Numbered from the stretch's first letter, positions 22,407 through 33,317 are shown. The stretch is DNA of 41,255 bases from Oscillospiraceae bacterium (GCA_022793095.1 JAAWCD010000035.1:1-41255); one strand, 5' to 3'. Program-made: numbers and translations. Notes: a model not told the origin generated them from the letters alone.

Positions 22407-22436
22407 ACGGCCCGATGACCTCATCGGGCCGTTTTA
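22407..22436 (+). terminator. terminator-like hairpin before the reductase gene
   Basis: ACGGCCCGATGA / TCATCGGGCCGT with a two-base loop, followed by TTTTA. An identical hairpin occurs at 22199-22224. Confidence 0.6.
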
Positions 22437-22479
22437 CCCCACCCTCATTTCCACATCATTGAAAGAAAGGAAGTTTTTC

Positions 22480-24453
22480 ATGAGCTGCAACCGTTATCCC
22501 CATATGTTTACCCCAATGACCATCAAGGGCGTGACCTTCAAAAACCGCGTCCTGGCCTCGCCCATCACCACCAACCGGATTGTGGATCACGGCTACCCCA
22601 CCCCGGAAGGCATTGATGTCTATGAGACCAAGGCCCGAGGCGGCTTTGCCGAGGTCACGGTGACAGAATCCTTCATTGACCACGAGTACGCCTGGCGGCA
22701 TGAGCACGGACTCAACGTGTGGGAGAATCCCATGACCACCTTCCACATGGAGTCCATCATGACCCTGACGGAAGCTATTAAGGCCCATGGCGCGGTGGCC
22801 TCCGTTCAGCTCAATCATGTGGGCGCCATGAACCACCCGGACACCATCCCCGGACATAAGAACCCCATCGGCCCCTCCGCCTTCCTCCGGGACGACGGGG
22901 TGCAGGTGGAGGAAATGACCGTGGAGATGATGGAGAAGACCGCAGCCCAGTGGGCAGAGGCGGCCTGGAACTGCAAGGCCCTGGGCTTCCAGATGGTCAA
23001 CCTCCACGGCGGCCATGGCTGGCTCCTCAATCAGTTCATCTCCCCCATGTTCAACCACCGCACCGACGAGTTTGGCGGCTCCATGGAGAACCGGGCCCGC
23101 TTCCCCATCCTGGTGTGCAAAAAGATTAAAGAAGCCTGCGGCGATGATTTTCTCATCGAATACCGGATGTCCGGCTCCGAGCGCATCGAGGGCGGCATGA
23201 CCCTGGAGGACGGCATTGAGTTCGCTCAGATCATTCAGGACCATGTGGACCTCATTCACGTCACCTCCGGTATCTATCACTCTCATGTGGAGACCAAGGC
23301 CTTCTCCTCCATGTTTGACAAGCACGGCTGCAACCTGGACCTGTCTGAGGCCATCAAGAAGCATGTCCATGTGCCCGTGGTGGCGGTGGGCGGCTTCAAC
23401 GGCCCGGACCAGATTGAAGAGGCTCTGGCCACCGGCAAGTGCGACTTTGTGGCCATGGGCCGCCAGCAGTTCGCGGACCCCGCCTTTGTGAACAAGACCC
23501 TTATGGGCCGGGAGGACGAAATCGCCCCCTGCCTCCGGTGCTCCTGCTTCAACCCCCTGGCCCCCGACCCGGACAAGCGGCCCATTCCCGAGCTGTGGCA
23601 CTGTGCCGTCAACCCCTGGGGCCAGCGGGAGCTGCGCTGGCGGAACGCCCCCAAGCCTGCCGGCAAGCGGAAGGTGCTGGTGGTGGGCGGAGGCCCGGCC
23701 GGCATGTACGCCGCCATCACTGCCGCGGAGCGGGGCCACGACGTGACCCTGGCGGAGAAGAGCGGACGGCTGGGCGGCCTGCTGTGGTTCACCGGCGTGG
23801 ACGAGCACAAGGAGTCCCTCCGCCGGTATCGGGATTCCCTGGCGGTCCGGTGCCAGCGGACCGGCGTGAACATCCAGCTCAACACGCCGGTCACGAAAGA
23901 CTACATCCGGGCCATGCAGCCCGACGCGGTGATCTGCGCCGTGGGCTCCCATCCCTTTGTGCCTCCCATTCCAGGCATTGAGAAGGCCATCCACGCGGTG
24001 GAGGTCTACAAGGACATGACCGTGCTGGGCAAGAAGTGCGTCATCATCGGCGGCGGCGCCATCGGCTGCGAGTCGGGCTACTTCTTCGCCAGCCACTGCG
24101 GCGTGGAGGTGAAGATTCTGGAGATGCGGGAGGATATCTGCATGGACTCCGGGGACTCTCAGCGCCGGGCGCTGATCCCCCGCATGAAGAAGGCGGGCAT
24201 GACCTGGGACTGCAACGTGTCCGTGAAGGAGATCACCGGTTCCGGGGTCCGCTATGTGGATGAAACCGGCGCGGAGCAGTTCGCCGGGGCGGACTGCGTG
24301 ATCTACGCCTGCGGCAACCGGTCCAATGACGACGTGGTGAAGGAGCTGGAGGGTGTGTGCCCCTGGTTCGTCACTGTGGGCGACGCCAAGAAGGCCCGGA
24401 TCGTCAAGTACGCTACCTACGAGGGCTTCTGCGCGGCCATGGATATTCTTTAA
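22480..24453 (+). CDS. two-domain Old Yellow Enzyme-type NADH:flavin oxidoreductase (FadH / BaiCD-like)
   Basis: 657 residues from the ATG at 22480, with GAAAGGAAG upstream. Domain 1 (1-340) is the FMN TIM barrel: NLHGGHGWLLNQFISPMFNH, then RTDEFGGSMENRARFPI. A [4Fe-4S] site follows, with C351, C354, C356 and C375 (CLRCSC ... WHCAVNP); the CX2CX1CX18C spacing departs from the CX2CX3CX11C of E. coli FadH. Domain 2 (~395-657) has two dinucleotide folds, VLVVGGGPAGMYAA (FAD) and CVIIGGGAIGCESGY (NAD(P)H). Such enzymes reduce activated C=C bonds (dienoyl-CoA, bile-acid intermediates, enoates, xenobiotics). The substrate here is unknown. HxlR and a GntP permease lie upstream. A dispersed repeat begins at the stop codon. 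Confidence 0.92.
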   Translation: MSCNRYPHMFTPMTIKGVTFKNRVLASPITTNRIVDHGYPTPEGIDVYETKARGGFAEVTVTESFIDHEYAWRHEHGLNVWENPMTTFHMESIMTLTEAIKAHGAVASVQLNHVGAMNHPDTIPGHKNPIGPSAFLRDDGVQVEEMTVEMMEKTAAQWAEAAWNCKALGFQMVNLHGGHGWLLNQFISPMFNHRTDEFGGSMENRARFPILVCKKIKEACGDDFLIEYRMSGSERIEGGMTLEDGIEFAQIIQDHVDLIHVTSGIYHSHVETKAFSSMFDKHGCNLDLSEAIKKHVHVPVVAVGGFNGPDQIEEALATGKCDFVAMGRQQFADPAFVNKTLMGREDEIAPCLRCSCFNPLAPDPDKRPIPELWHCAVNPWGQRELRWRNAPKPAGKRKVLVVGGGPAGMYAAITAAERGHDVTLAEKSGRLGGLLWFTGVDEHKESLRRYRDSLAVRCQRTGVNIQLNTPVTKDYIRAMQPDAVICAVGSHPFVPPIPGIEKAIHAVEVYKDMTVLGKKCVIIGGGAIGCESGYFFASHCGVEVKILEMREDICMDSGDSQRRALIPRMKKAGMTWDCNVSVKEITGSGVRYVDETGAEQFAGADCVIYACGNRSNDDVVKELEGVCPWFVTVGDAKKARIVKYATYEGFCAAMDIL

Positions 24454-24496
24454 GTTCTTTTTCTTGAAAGAAAAAGAACCAAAAAGAACTTCAAAC
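24453..24496 (-). repeat. dispersed palindromic element, short form
   Basis: AGTTCTTTTTCTTGAAAG, AAAAAGAACC and AAAAAGAACTTCAAAC, reverse orientation, starting inside the reductase stop codon. Its hairpin probably ends the upstream transcript. Confidence 0.75.
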
Positions 24497-24513
24497 GGTT
24501 TCCTATTGGTTGA

Positions 24514-24553
24514 TTGTAAGAGAATTGTAAGAAAGCTTGTCCCCCCTTATGCT
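24514..24553 (+). promoter_or_regulatory. candidate OmpR-type direct-repeat site and promoter
   Basis: TTGTAAG at 24514-24520 and again at 24525-24531, an exact 11-bp period, as used by OmpR/PhoB-type response regulators. The second copy doubles as a -35 (TTGTAA), 17 bp before TATGCT (24548-24553). The start point would be near 24560. No response regulator gene lies in the window. Confidence 0.4.
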
Positions 24554-24581
24554 ATTATTGAAGATAAGGGGGGGACAACCT

Positions 24582-24668
24582 ATGAAAGAATGGTTTGTAA
24601 AGGCACGCCTCGGTTTCTTTTCTGGCTTGGAAACTGGATGGGGAGCAAACCAGCGGAAAACCAGTTGA
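24582..24668 (+). CDS. possible 28-residue peptide
   Basis: MKEWFVKARLGFFSGLETGW followed by GANQRKTS; cationic with several aromatics. The ATG lies seven bases after a run of seven G that could bind the ribosome, and about 22 bases after the predicted start of the direct-repeat promoter. The stop codon overlaps the -35 box of the alaS promoter. No family is recognised, and a chance reading frame cannot be excluded. Confidence 0.3.
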   Translation: MKEWFVKARLGFFSGLETGWGANQRKTS

Positions 24669-24692
24669 CAACGGCGGAAAATGTGATAGAAT
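24665..24692 (+). promoter_or_regulatory. sigma-A promoter of the alaS T-box transcript
   Basis: TTGACA, 16-bp spacer, TAGAAT, starting the T-box leader at about 24699. Confidence 0.75.
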
Positions 24693-24699
24693 AGGTCTA

Positions 24700-24927
24700 G
24701 TTTGGCGTTGAGGAAACGAGTCCATTTCAGCGGCCTAAAGCGAGGGGGAACCGGTGAGAGCCCCCCGGCAGAGCGGAATGGACAGCCATTTCTGAGCCGC
24801 CCGCGACGAGCGGGACGCCTCATCCCCGTTAGCGGATGATCTGAGATGCCGGATGGGTTCCATCCGGAAATCAGGGTGGTACCGTGGAATGATTTCCGCC
24901 CCTGGCTGTTGTCAGGGGCGTTTTTTT
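24700..24927 (+). ncRNA. alanine T-box riboswitch with terminator
   Basis: The T-box sequence AGGGTGGTACCGTGG is at 24873-24887, just before the terminator hairpin CGCCCCTG / CAGGGGCG (24897-24920) with seven T's (24921-24927). Stem I can be drawn with a basal helix GAAA / TTTC and an upper helix GTCCATT / AATGGAC; the internal loop 3' strand is AGCCA, giving GCC (24785-24787) as an alanine specifier, matching the downstream alaS. Uncharged tRNA-Ala should pair with the T-box sequence and prevent termination. Confidence 0.93.
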
Positions 24928-24976
24928 GCTCTTGAGGGCATGACGCTCCCGGAACACCACCGCGGTACGCCAGCAT

Positions 24977-25012
24977 AAAGTTCTTTTGCTTCTTTTCTTT
25001 CAAGAAAAGAAG
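24977..25012 (+). repeat. dispersed palindromic element between T-box and alaS
   Basis: AAAGTTCTTTTGCTTC then TTCTTTTCTTTCAAGAAAAG, a shortened core hairpin. It lies after the T-box terminator and before the alaS ribosome binding site, so every alaS message carries it. Confidence 0.75.
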
Positions 25013-25045
25013 GGAAACTGTAATCTGTTTTGGAGGTAGATTCCC

Positions 25046-28236
<3,191 letters not shown>

Positions 28237-28249
28237 CGGGAGGGATTTT

Positions 28250-28432
28250 ATGCTCCCGCAGGACCCGAAATACGGCTTCGTGAACGCCCGGCTTCGGGAC
28301 CAGTACGCCAGCCTGGATGCGCTGTGCGGCGGCCTGGACGCGGATTCAGATCAGCTCATCCAGACACTGGCCGGTCCGGGGTATGTGTACGGCGGGGAGC
28401 TGAACTGCTTCACCGCCGCTCCAGAGCCGTAA
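28250..28432 (+). CDS. DUF4250 small protein
   Basis: 60 residues; ATG behind GGAGGG. The sequence (MLPQDPKYGFVNARLRDQYA, SLDALCGGLDADSDQLIQTL, AGPGYVYGGELNCF) fits DUF4250, a family of ~55-65 residue Clostridial and other proteins of unknown function with a conserved N-x-x-LRD-x-Y-x-SLDALC core. It lies 13 bases after the cbrC-like gene and before a terminator, closing the alaS operon. Confidence 0.85.
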   Translation: MLPQDPKYGFVNARLRDQYASLDALCGGLDADSDQLIQTLAGPGYVYGGELNCFTAAPEP

Positions 28433-28444
28433 AAGCGGCAGCAA

Positions 28445-28484
28445 TCACCGCCCGGCAGGCGCAGTCTGCCGGGCGGTGATATTT
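28445..28484 (+). terminator. terminator of the alaS operon
   Basis: CACCGCCCGGCAG / CTGCCGGGCGGTG, perfect 13-bp stem, followed by ATATTTTCC. Confidence 0.75.
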
Positions 28485-28522
28485 TCCCCTCCCAGCCAGA
28501 CAATCAGCGTCAAAAGAACATA

Positions 28523-28551
28523 TTGTGTCCGGCGGCTCAGAATGATAAAAT
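28523..28551 (+). promoter_or_regulatory. promoter upstream of the phosphohexomutase
   Basis: TTGTGT, 17-bp spacer, TAAAAT. It predicts a leader of ~180 bases before the ATG. Confidence 0.55.
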
Positions 28552-28559
28552 AGAGGTGC

Positions 28560-28728
28560 GGCAGAGCGGGTCCCACTCCCAGTTTGTCATGGGGCCCGGC
28601 ACACCTTTATGACCCGCTCCAGCGGCTGGAGCTACTTCGCAGCCACCCGGTATCTCTTAGATCCTGTTCAGCCGCCTGCCCGTGCAGCCCGCGGGAAGCG
28701 TCAATGAAGTCACAGTTACGATGGGAAG
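28560..28728 (+). other. long structured leader upstream of the phosphohexomutase
   Basis: A 9-bp stem GAGCGGGTC / GACCCGCTC encloses ~38 bases; a GGCTG / CAGCC hairpin and a further GC-rich segment follow. No T-box, known riboswitch core or terminator was recognised. A 32-codon frame from ATG at 28609 (MTRSSGWSYFAATRYLLD...) lacks a ribosome binding site. Confidence 0.35.
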
Positions 28729-28740
28729 GAGAGAATCTGT

Positions 28741-30174
28741 ATGAGCATCCAATTCGGCACCGGCGGCTGGCGGGCCGTCATCGGCGACGGCTTTACCAAA
28801 GCCAACGTCCAGCTGCTGGCCGCCGCCCTGGCCCAGAAGATGAAGGACGAGGGCGCGGCCCAGCGGGGATTCCTGATCGGTTACGACCGCCGGTTCCTCT
28901 CCCAGGAGTCGGCCCATTGGGCCGCTGAGGTCATGGCTGGGGCCGGCATCCCCTGCATGGTGGTGGAGCGGGAGGCTCCCACGCCCTTGATTATGTTTGC
29001 CGTACAGTACTACGAGCTGTCCTACGGCATGGCGGTCACCGCCAGCCACAATCCCGCCCTGTACAACGGGGTCAAGGTCTTCGTCAAGGGGGGCCGGGAC
29101 GCGGACGAGCAGGTCACTGCCAGTATTGAGGACTATGCCGCCGCCCTGGAAGGCCGGGAAATTCCCGTGGTTCCCTACGAAGAGGGCGTGCACACAGGCC
29201 GGATTCGGGTCGTGGACCCCATGAACGCCTACATCGACTCCGTGATTCGGGCGGTGAACATGGACGCCATTCGCTCCCGAGGGCTGAAGGTGGTGCTGGA
29301 CCCCATGTATGGCGTGTCCAAAACCGCTCTTCAGACCATTCTGATCACCGCCCGGTGCGATGTGGACGTGATCCACGAGCGGCGGGACGCCCTGTTCGGG
29401 GGCCGGCTTCCCGCCCCCAACAGCAAGACTTTGATTGGCCTGCAACACTTTGTGCTGGAAAACGGCTGCGACATTGGCATCGCCACCGACGGCGACGCGG
29501 ACCGGCTGGGCGTCATCGACGACCAGGGCGAGTTCCTCCACCCCAACAAGATCCTGGCGCTGCTGTATTACTACCTGCTCCGCTACAAGGGCTGGCACGG
29601 AGCGGCGGTCCGGAATCTGGCCACCACCCACCTGCTGGACGCCATTGCCGCCCGGTTTGGCGAGACGTGCTACGAGGTCCCGGTGGGCTTCAAGCACATT
29701 TCCGGCAAAATGCTGGAGACCGGGGCGGTCATCGGCGGGGAAAGCTCCGGCGGCCTCACCGTCCGGGGGCACATTCAGGGCAAGGACGGCATTTACGCCG
29801 CCTCTCTGCTGGTGGAGATGATGGCCACCACCGGCCGGAGCCTGTCCGAGCTTTATCAGGAGATCACCAGCCTCTGCGGCAGCTTCGAGATGGTGGAGCG
29901 GGGTTACCGCTTCTCCCAGGAGGAGAAGGCCCGCATTCACCACACCCTCATGGAAAAAAAGCTTCTGCCGGCGTTCGGCACGGAGGTGGAACGGGTCAGC
30001 TACACCGGCGGCTGCAAGGTTTATTTCCAGGGCGGCGGCTGGGTGGTCAGCCGCTTCTCCGGCACAGAGCCCCTGCTCCGGGTGTTCTGCGAGATGGACA
30101 CGGCGGGCCGGGCGGCGGAAACTGCCCGGCGCATGGAGGCGTTTCTCGGTCTGGAAGGCCGGAATATCGAATAG
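28741..30174 (+). CDS. phosphoglucomutase/phosphomannomutase family protein
   Basis: 477 residues; ATG behind GGAAGGAGAG. An alpha-D-phosphohexomutase: it moves phosphate between C6 and C1 of a hexose through a phosphoserine. The four family loops are present: S102 in AVTASHNPALYNG, metal-binding TDGDADRLGV, sugar-binding GGESSGG, and phosphate-binding SRFSGTEPLLR. Substrate choice (glucose, mannose or glucosamine phosphate) cannot be decided from the GGESSGG loop alone. The start FGTGGWRAVIG matches the usual N-terminus (FGTxGWR). It is preceded by a long structured leader and followed by a perfect palindrome, so it looks monocistronic. Confidence 0.93.
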   Translation: MSIQFGTGGWRAVIGDGFTKANVQLLAAALAQKMKDEGAAQRGFLIGYDRRFLSQESAHWAAEVMAGAGIPCMVVEREAPTPLIMFAVQYYELSYGMAVTASHNPALYNGVKVFVKGGRDADEQVTASIEDYAAALEGREIPVVPYEEGVHTGRIRVVDPMNAYIDSVIRAVNMDAIRSRGLKVVLDPMYGVSKTALQTILITARCDVDVIHERRDALFGGRLPAPNSKTLIGLQHFVLENGCDIGIATDGDADRLGVIDDQGEFLHPNKILALLYYYLLRYKGWHGAAVRNLATTHLLDAIAARFGETCYEVPVGFKHISGKMLETGAVIGGESSGGLTVRGHIQGKDGIYAASLLVEMMATTGRSLSELYQEITSLCGSFEMVERGYRFSQEEKARIHHTLMEKKLLPAFGTEVERVSYTGGCKVYFQGGGWVVSRFSGTEPLLRVFCEMDTAGRAAETARRMEAFLGLEGRNIE

Positions 30175-30191
30175 AAAAACCGATCATCAAG

Positions 30192-30227
30192 CTGAAATCC
30201 CCCGCCGTATACGGCGGGGGATTTCAG
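30192..30227. terminator. perfect 36-bp palindrome after the phosphohexomutase
   Basis: Arms CTGAAATCCCCCGCCGTA and its exact reverse complement, with no loop bases, 18 bases after the stop. A very stable hairpin without a T-run; a terminator or 3'-end stabiliser. Confidence 0.55.
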
Positions 30228-30348
30228 AAGGTGTCTGTGCGGGAGAAAACACCCTCTCTCCGGCGGCATTTGTCTTTCCGCCAAAAGGCGTGTGCAAAAT
30301 TGCGTAAAAGAGAAGGGAACACATCAAACAAGTATGGAGGGTTATTCC

Positions 30349-31668
30349 ATGAAAAAGAACAGACTTCTTGCATTAGCTCTCGCCGGCGCGTTGTCTCTCG
30401 GCCTGCTGTCCGGCTGCGGGGGCCGCTCCGGTCCCCCCGCTCAGGGCAACAGCGGCACTGACAATCCGGCGCCTCCGTCCGGCCCCAAGGTGGCCCTGAA
30501 CGTGGTCACGTCCTACGGTGCCGGCGACGGCAACCGGAAAAATTATGAAAACGCCGTGGCCGCCTACGAGGCCGCCACCGGCAACACCATTCTGGACGCC
30601 TCCGCCAGCTCCAACGAGGAGTGGAAAGCCAAGGTCCTCACAGACTTCCAGACCGGAACCGAACCCGACGTCCTCTTCTTCTTCACCAACGCCGACGCCG
30701 AGCCCTTCATTCAGGCCGGCAAGGTGGTGGACATTGTTACCATCCGGGTGACCTATCCCGACTACGCCACCAACATGCGCGACTCCATGATGGCTGTGGC
30801 CGGGGACGGAAAGCGCTACGCCGTCCCCTCCTCCGGTTTCTGGGAAAATATGTTTGTGAACACCAGGGTTCTGGCCGGCTGCGGCGTTGACATTCCCGGC
30901 CCGGATTACACCTGGGATCAGTTCCTCCAGGACTGCGAGACCATCAAGGCCAAGGGATACACACCCATCGCCTGCTCCCTGCTTGAGGTGCCCCACTACT
31001 GGTTCGAGTTCGCTGTCATGAACAACGGCAAGCTCAGCAATCAGCTGGATATTCCCTCCTCCGCAGACGACGCCGCCGGTCAAAAATGGGTCGCCGCCCT
31101 CAACGACATAAAAGATCTCTACGAGCGGGGCTACTTCCCCTCCAACACCCTGACCGCTACGGACGCCGAGACCGTTCAGCTTTTCGCCGACGGCGAGGCC
31201 GCCTTCCTCATCGACGGCTCCTGGAAGGTAGGGCACTTTGAGAGCAACTACGGCGATCAGCTCAGCGACTATGCGGTTTCCTTCGTGCCCGCCAAGGGCA
31301 GCCGCAAGGCCAGCGAGGCCATCGGCGGCATCTCCATGGGCTACTTCATCACCCTGAAGGCCTGGAGCGATCCCGACAAGCAGTCGGCTGCCGTGGAATT
31401 TGTTCAGCACATGACCTCCGACGAGGTGATGAGCACCTTTGTCACCACCGAAGTGACCGCCCTCAGAAACGGCGCGTCCCCCTCTGGCCTGAACGCCCTT
31501 CAACAGTCCGCAGCCGACGCCAACGCCAACATCACCGGCATTGTGGGCGCTGTTCAGGACGCCGTTTCCAACGAATGCAAGACCGGCCTGTTCTCCAATA
31601 TCCAGAACGTGGTCACTGGCAAGATGAGCGCGGAGGACGCGGTCAACTCCGCCATTGCCCTCAACTGA
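30349..31668 (+). CDS. extracellular solute-binding lipoprotein (carbohydrate ABC transporter type)
   Basis: 439 residues; ATG behind GGAGGG. The signal peptide ends in the lipobox LLSGC (C23), so it is lipid-anchored after Lgt and LspA processing. A flexible G/P/S-rich linker (residues 24-45) leads to a family-1 periplasmic-binding fold: LNVVTSYGAG, the FQTGTEPDVLFFFTNADAEP block, AVPSSGFWENMFVNTRV (usual 'xxGxxxxxYNxxxF' position) and GEAAFLIDGSW. It should bind a sugar or oligosaccharide. No ABC permease or MsmK-like ATPase follows; the next gene is on the other strand. It may serve a permease elsewhere or act in sensing. Confidence 0.9.
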   Translation: MKKNRLLALALAGALSLGLLSGCGGRSGPPAQGNSGTDNPAPPSGPKVALNVVTSYGAGDGNRKNYENAVAAYEAATGNTILDASASSNEEWKAKVLTDFQTGTEPDVLFFFTNADAEPFIQAGKVVDIVTIRVTYPDYATNMRDSMMAVAGDGKRYAVPSSGFWENMFVNTRVLAGCGVDIPGPDYTWDQFLQDCETIKAKGYTPIACSLLEVPHYWFEFAVMNNGKLSNQLDIPSSADDAAGQKWVAALNDIKDLYERGYFPSNTLTATDAETVQLFADGEAAFLIDGSWKVGHFESNYGDQLSDYAVSFVPAKGSRKASEAIGGISMGYFITLKAWSDPDKQSAAVEFVQHMTSDEVMSTFVTTEVTALRNGASPSGLNALQQSAADANANITGIVGAVQDAVSNECKTGLFSNIQNVVTGKMSAEDAVNSAIALN

Positions 31669-31678
31669 ATCCGCACCA

Positions 31679-31707
31679 AAAAGGCCCCGCCCACCGGGCG
31701 GGGCCCA
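31679..31707 (-). terminator. terminator of the minus-strand hydrolase operon
   Basis: On the minus strand: GGGCCCCGCCC-GGT-GGGCGGGGCC, then TTTTTGG. It lies between two convergent genes. Confidence 0.8.
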
Positions 31708-31743
31708 GATTACCGCTCCCATATGTCAGGGCTTGTCCGCCGC

Positions 31744-32553
31744 TCAGCACAGAAAATCCAAAACCTCCCGGTCGAACTCCGGCGTCTCCTCATAGGCCCC
31801 GTGGCTCAAGCCCTCGTACACCACCAGCCGGCTGCCGGGTATCCGCGCCGCCAGCTCCGCTGAGGACTGCCCGCCCACAATCCGGTCCGCGCCGCCGCCC
31901 AGGACCAGAACGGGACAGCGAATCTGCCCCAGCACTCCGCTGGCGTCGTGACCGAGGCAGGCGTTGGCCTGAATGAGAAAGCGCCGGAAGCTCTTCGGCT
32001 TCCCCACAAGGCCCAGCAGCGGATACAAAAGCCGCAGCTTCTTCCGCCGGAGGTAGTCCTCACTGTAGGACCGCTCCGCAGTATCTGCTACAATCCCCCG
32101 GTAGTCCCCCGCCTCTGCCATTTGAATCCAGCGCCCTACCGCCTCCTGCACCGTCTCATTCGGACAGCACAGGGTGACTGCCAGAACCAGCCGCTCTACC
32201 TGGTCCGGATGGCCGGCCGCCAGATACTGGGCAATCATCCCGCCCTGGGAGACGCCCATGACACAAGCCCGGCCAATTCCCAGCGCCTCCATGGCCTGGC
32301 TTAAATCCCGGGCCATGGATTGGGTGGATGAATCCGGCTCCAGCTCGTTTTTCCGGCTGAACACATACACCCGGAAGCGCTTGGCATAGGCCCGGTAGGC
32401 GGCCGCCATGGGAACCGCCATGCCGCGGACCGTCCGGAGCCCGTCGCTCAGACCCGGAAGCAGAATCAGCGTCCGCGGTCCCTGTCCGAACACCAGATAG
32501 TCCATGTCTGTGGTCCCAATTTCCACCCGTCCGCCTCTTGCCCCGTAAAGCAT
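31744..32553 (-). CDS. alpha/beta-fold hydrolase
   Basis: 269 residues from the ATG at 32553, preceded by GGAAGGAG; the open frame extends further upstream only as an overlap with the thioesterase gene. The catalytic triad is complete: nucleophile Ser in GVSQGGMIAQY, Asp in GGGADRIVGG and His in GLSHGAYEE. The oxyanion region LLPGLSDG is also present. No signal peptide, so it is cytoplasmic. Substrate unknown (ester, thioester or lactone). It follows the acyl-ACP thioesterase gene by 20 bases in the same operon, which suggests an acyl-group substrate, but this is an inference. Confidence 0.88.
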   Translation of the reverse strand: MLYGARGGRVEIGTTDMDYLVFGQGPRTLILLPGLSDGLRTVRGMAVPMAAAYRAYAKRFRVYVFSRKNELEPDSSTQSMARDLSQAMEALGIGRACVMGVSQGGMIAQYLAAGHPDQVERLVLAVTLCCPNETVQEAVGRWIQMAEAGDYRGIVADTAERSYSEDYLRRKKLRLLYPLLGLVGKPKSFRRFLIQANACLGHDASGVLGQIRCPVLVLGGGADRIVGGQSSAELAARIPGSRLVVYEGLSHGAYEETPEFDREVLDFLC

Positions 32554-32573
32554 AAGCACACTCCTTCCCGGCG

Positions 32574-33317
32574 TCACTCCGCCGCCGTTCCATAGCCCAG
32601 CGCCGCGCCAAAGCGGGGCTTTCCCTCCGGATCCACGCCCTGAACATACGTCAGGCCGTCCCGCTCCCCGGCCAGCATGGTGATTTCCTCCCCAGGCCGG
32701 CACTCGGCGGTGTAGTCCAACTGAAGCTCGGACACAAACCGGCTTGCGTCCAGCGTTTCCAGCCGGAGCGCGTCGCAGGCGAAGTCGGCGTAGCGGGTGT
32801 TGTTCACATGGCCGTTGACATCGGTGTCGCTGTAGTACAGCCTCCGGCAGTCCACTCCCGCCATCCCCTCCGGGAGATGAATCCGGCTGAGGATTTTGTC
32901 TTTGGCGGACCGTTCCCCCTCCACCTGGGAAAACTCCAGCACCTTGGACATGCGGAGCAGCTTCCGGGTGTTCAGATCGGCCAGCACCCAGACGGATACC
33001 GCTTCCCCCACTGGCTTCCCGCCCACAAAGAGGTCGAAATCCCGGTAAAAGGACGCTCCCCTTCCCTCTCGATAGCTGGTGCGGACCGTGAAGGTCTCGT
33101 TCCAAAGAAGAGGCCGGTCCAGCCGGCACCAGATGCGGGCCAGCATCCAAAAGCTGTTGTACTTCGCCAGCGTCTCTTCACGGGACACGTGGAGCAGACA
33201 GGCATGGGTGGTGGCCGCCTCCTGCAAATAGCCCAGCAGCGCCGACAGGCGGCAGCGGTTTTGTCCATCAATCTCCCTGCTATTCACCGTATAGGTTCCT
33301 TCATAAAAGCTGTTCAA
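32574..33317 (-). CDS. acyl-ACP thioesterase (FatA-like)
   Basis: 247 residues from a TTG start that overlaps the previous stop codon (TTGA), with AGAAGGAT upstream; no better start exists. It consists of two hotdog halves as in FatA/FatB enzymes. The active-site segment YSDTDVNGHVNNTRYADFAC (about residues 162-181) carries the Asp/Asn/His set. The N-terminal half begins with YEGTYTVNSREIDGQNRC. The enzyme releases free fatty acids from acyl-ACP; in Firmicutes such stand-alone thioesterases may adjust membrane fatty acids. Translationally coupled to the zinc-ribbon gene and followed by an alpha/beta hydrolase. Confidence 0.9.
   Translation of the reverse strand: MNSFYEGTYTVNSREIDGQNRCRLSALLGYLQEAATTHACLLHVSREETLAKYNSFWMLARIWCRLDRPLLWNETFTVRTSYREGRGASFYRDFDLFVGGKPVGEAVSVWVLADLNTRKLLRMSKVLEFSQVEGERSAKDKILSRIHLPEGMAGVDCRRLYYSDTDVNGHVNNTRYADFACDALRLETLDASRFVSELQLDYTAECRPGEEITMLAGERDGLTYVQGVDPEGKPRFGAALGYGTAAE

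Larger units (their letters stand above)
22159..22479. other. intergenic interval with two identical hairpins flanking a structured element
   Basis: No gene. From left to right: an AGGGGGC / GCCCCCT hairpin after the permease; the perfect hairpin ACGGCCCGATGA / TCATCGGGCCGT (22199-22224); a ~135-bp repeat element (22272-22406); and the same ACGGCCCGATGA hairpin again (22407-22432), now followed by TTTT. The layout looks like insertion of the element next to or between copies of the terminator. Confidence 0.7.

Noticed and set aside
28609-28707. 32-codon leader peptide before the phosphohexomutase
   Set aside because: It has no ribosome binding site and lacks the codon runs or stall motifs of attenuation peptides; the region is better viewed as structured RNA.
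31744-33150. 468-residue fused hydrolase
   Set aside because: The upstream half only overlaps the thioesterase gene in another frame; a strong ribosome site and ATG at 32553 mark the real start.
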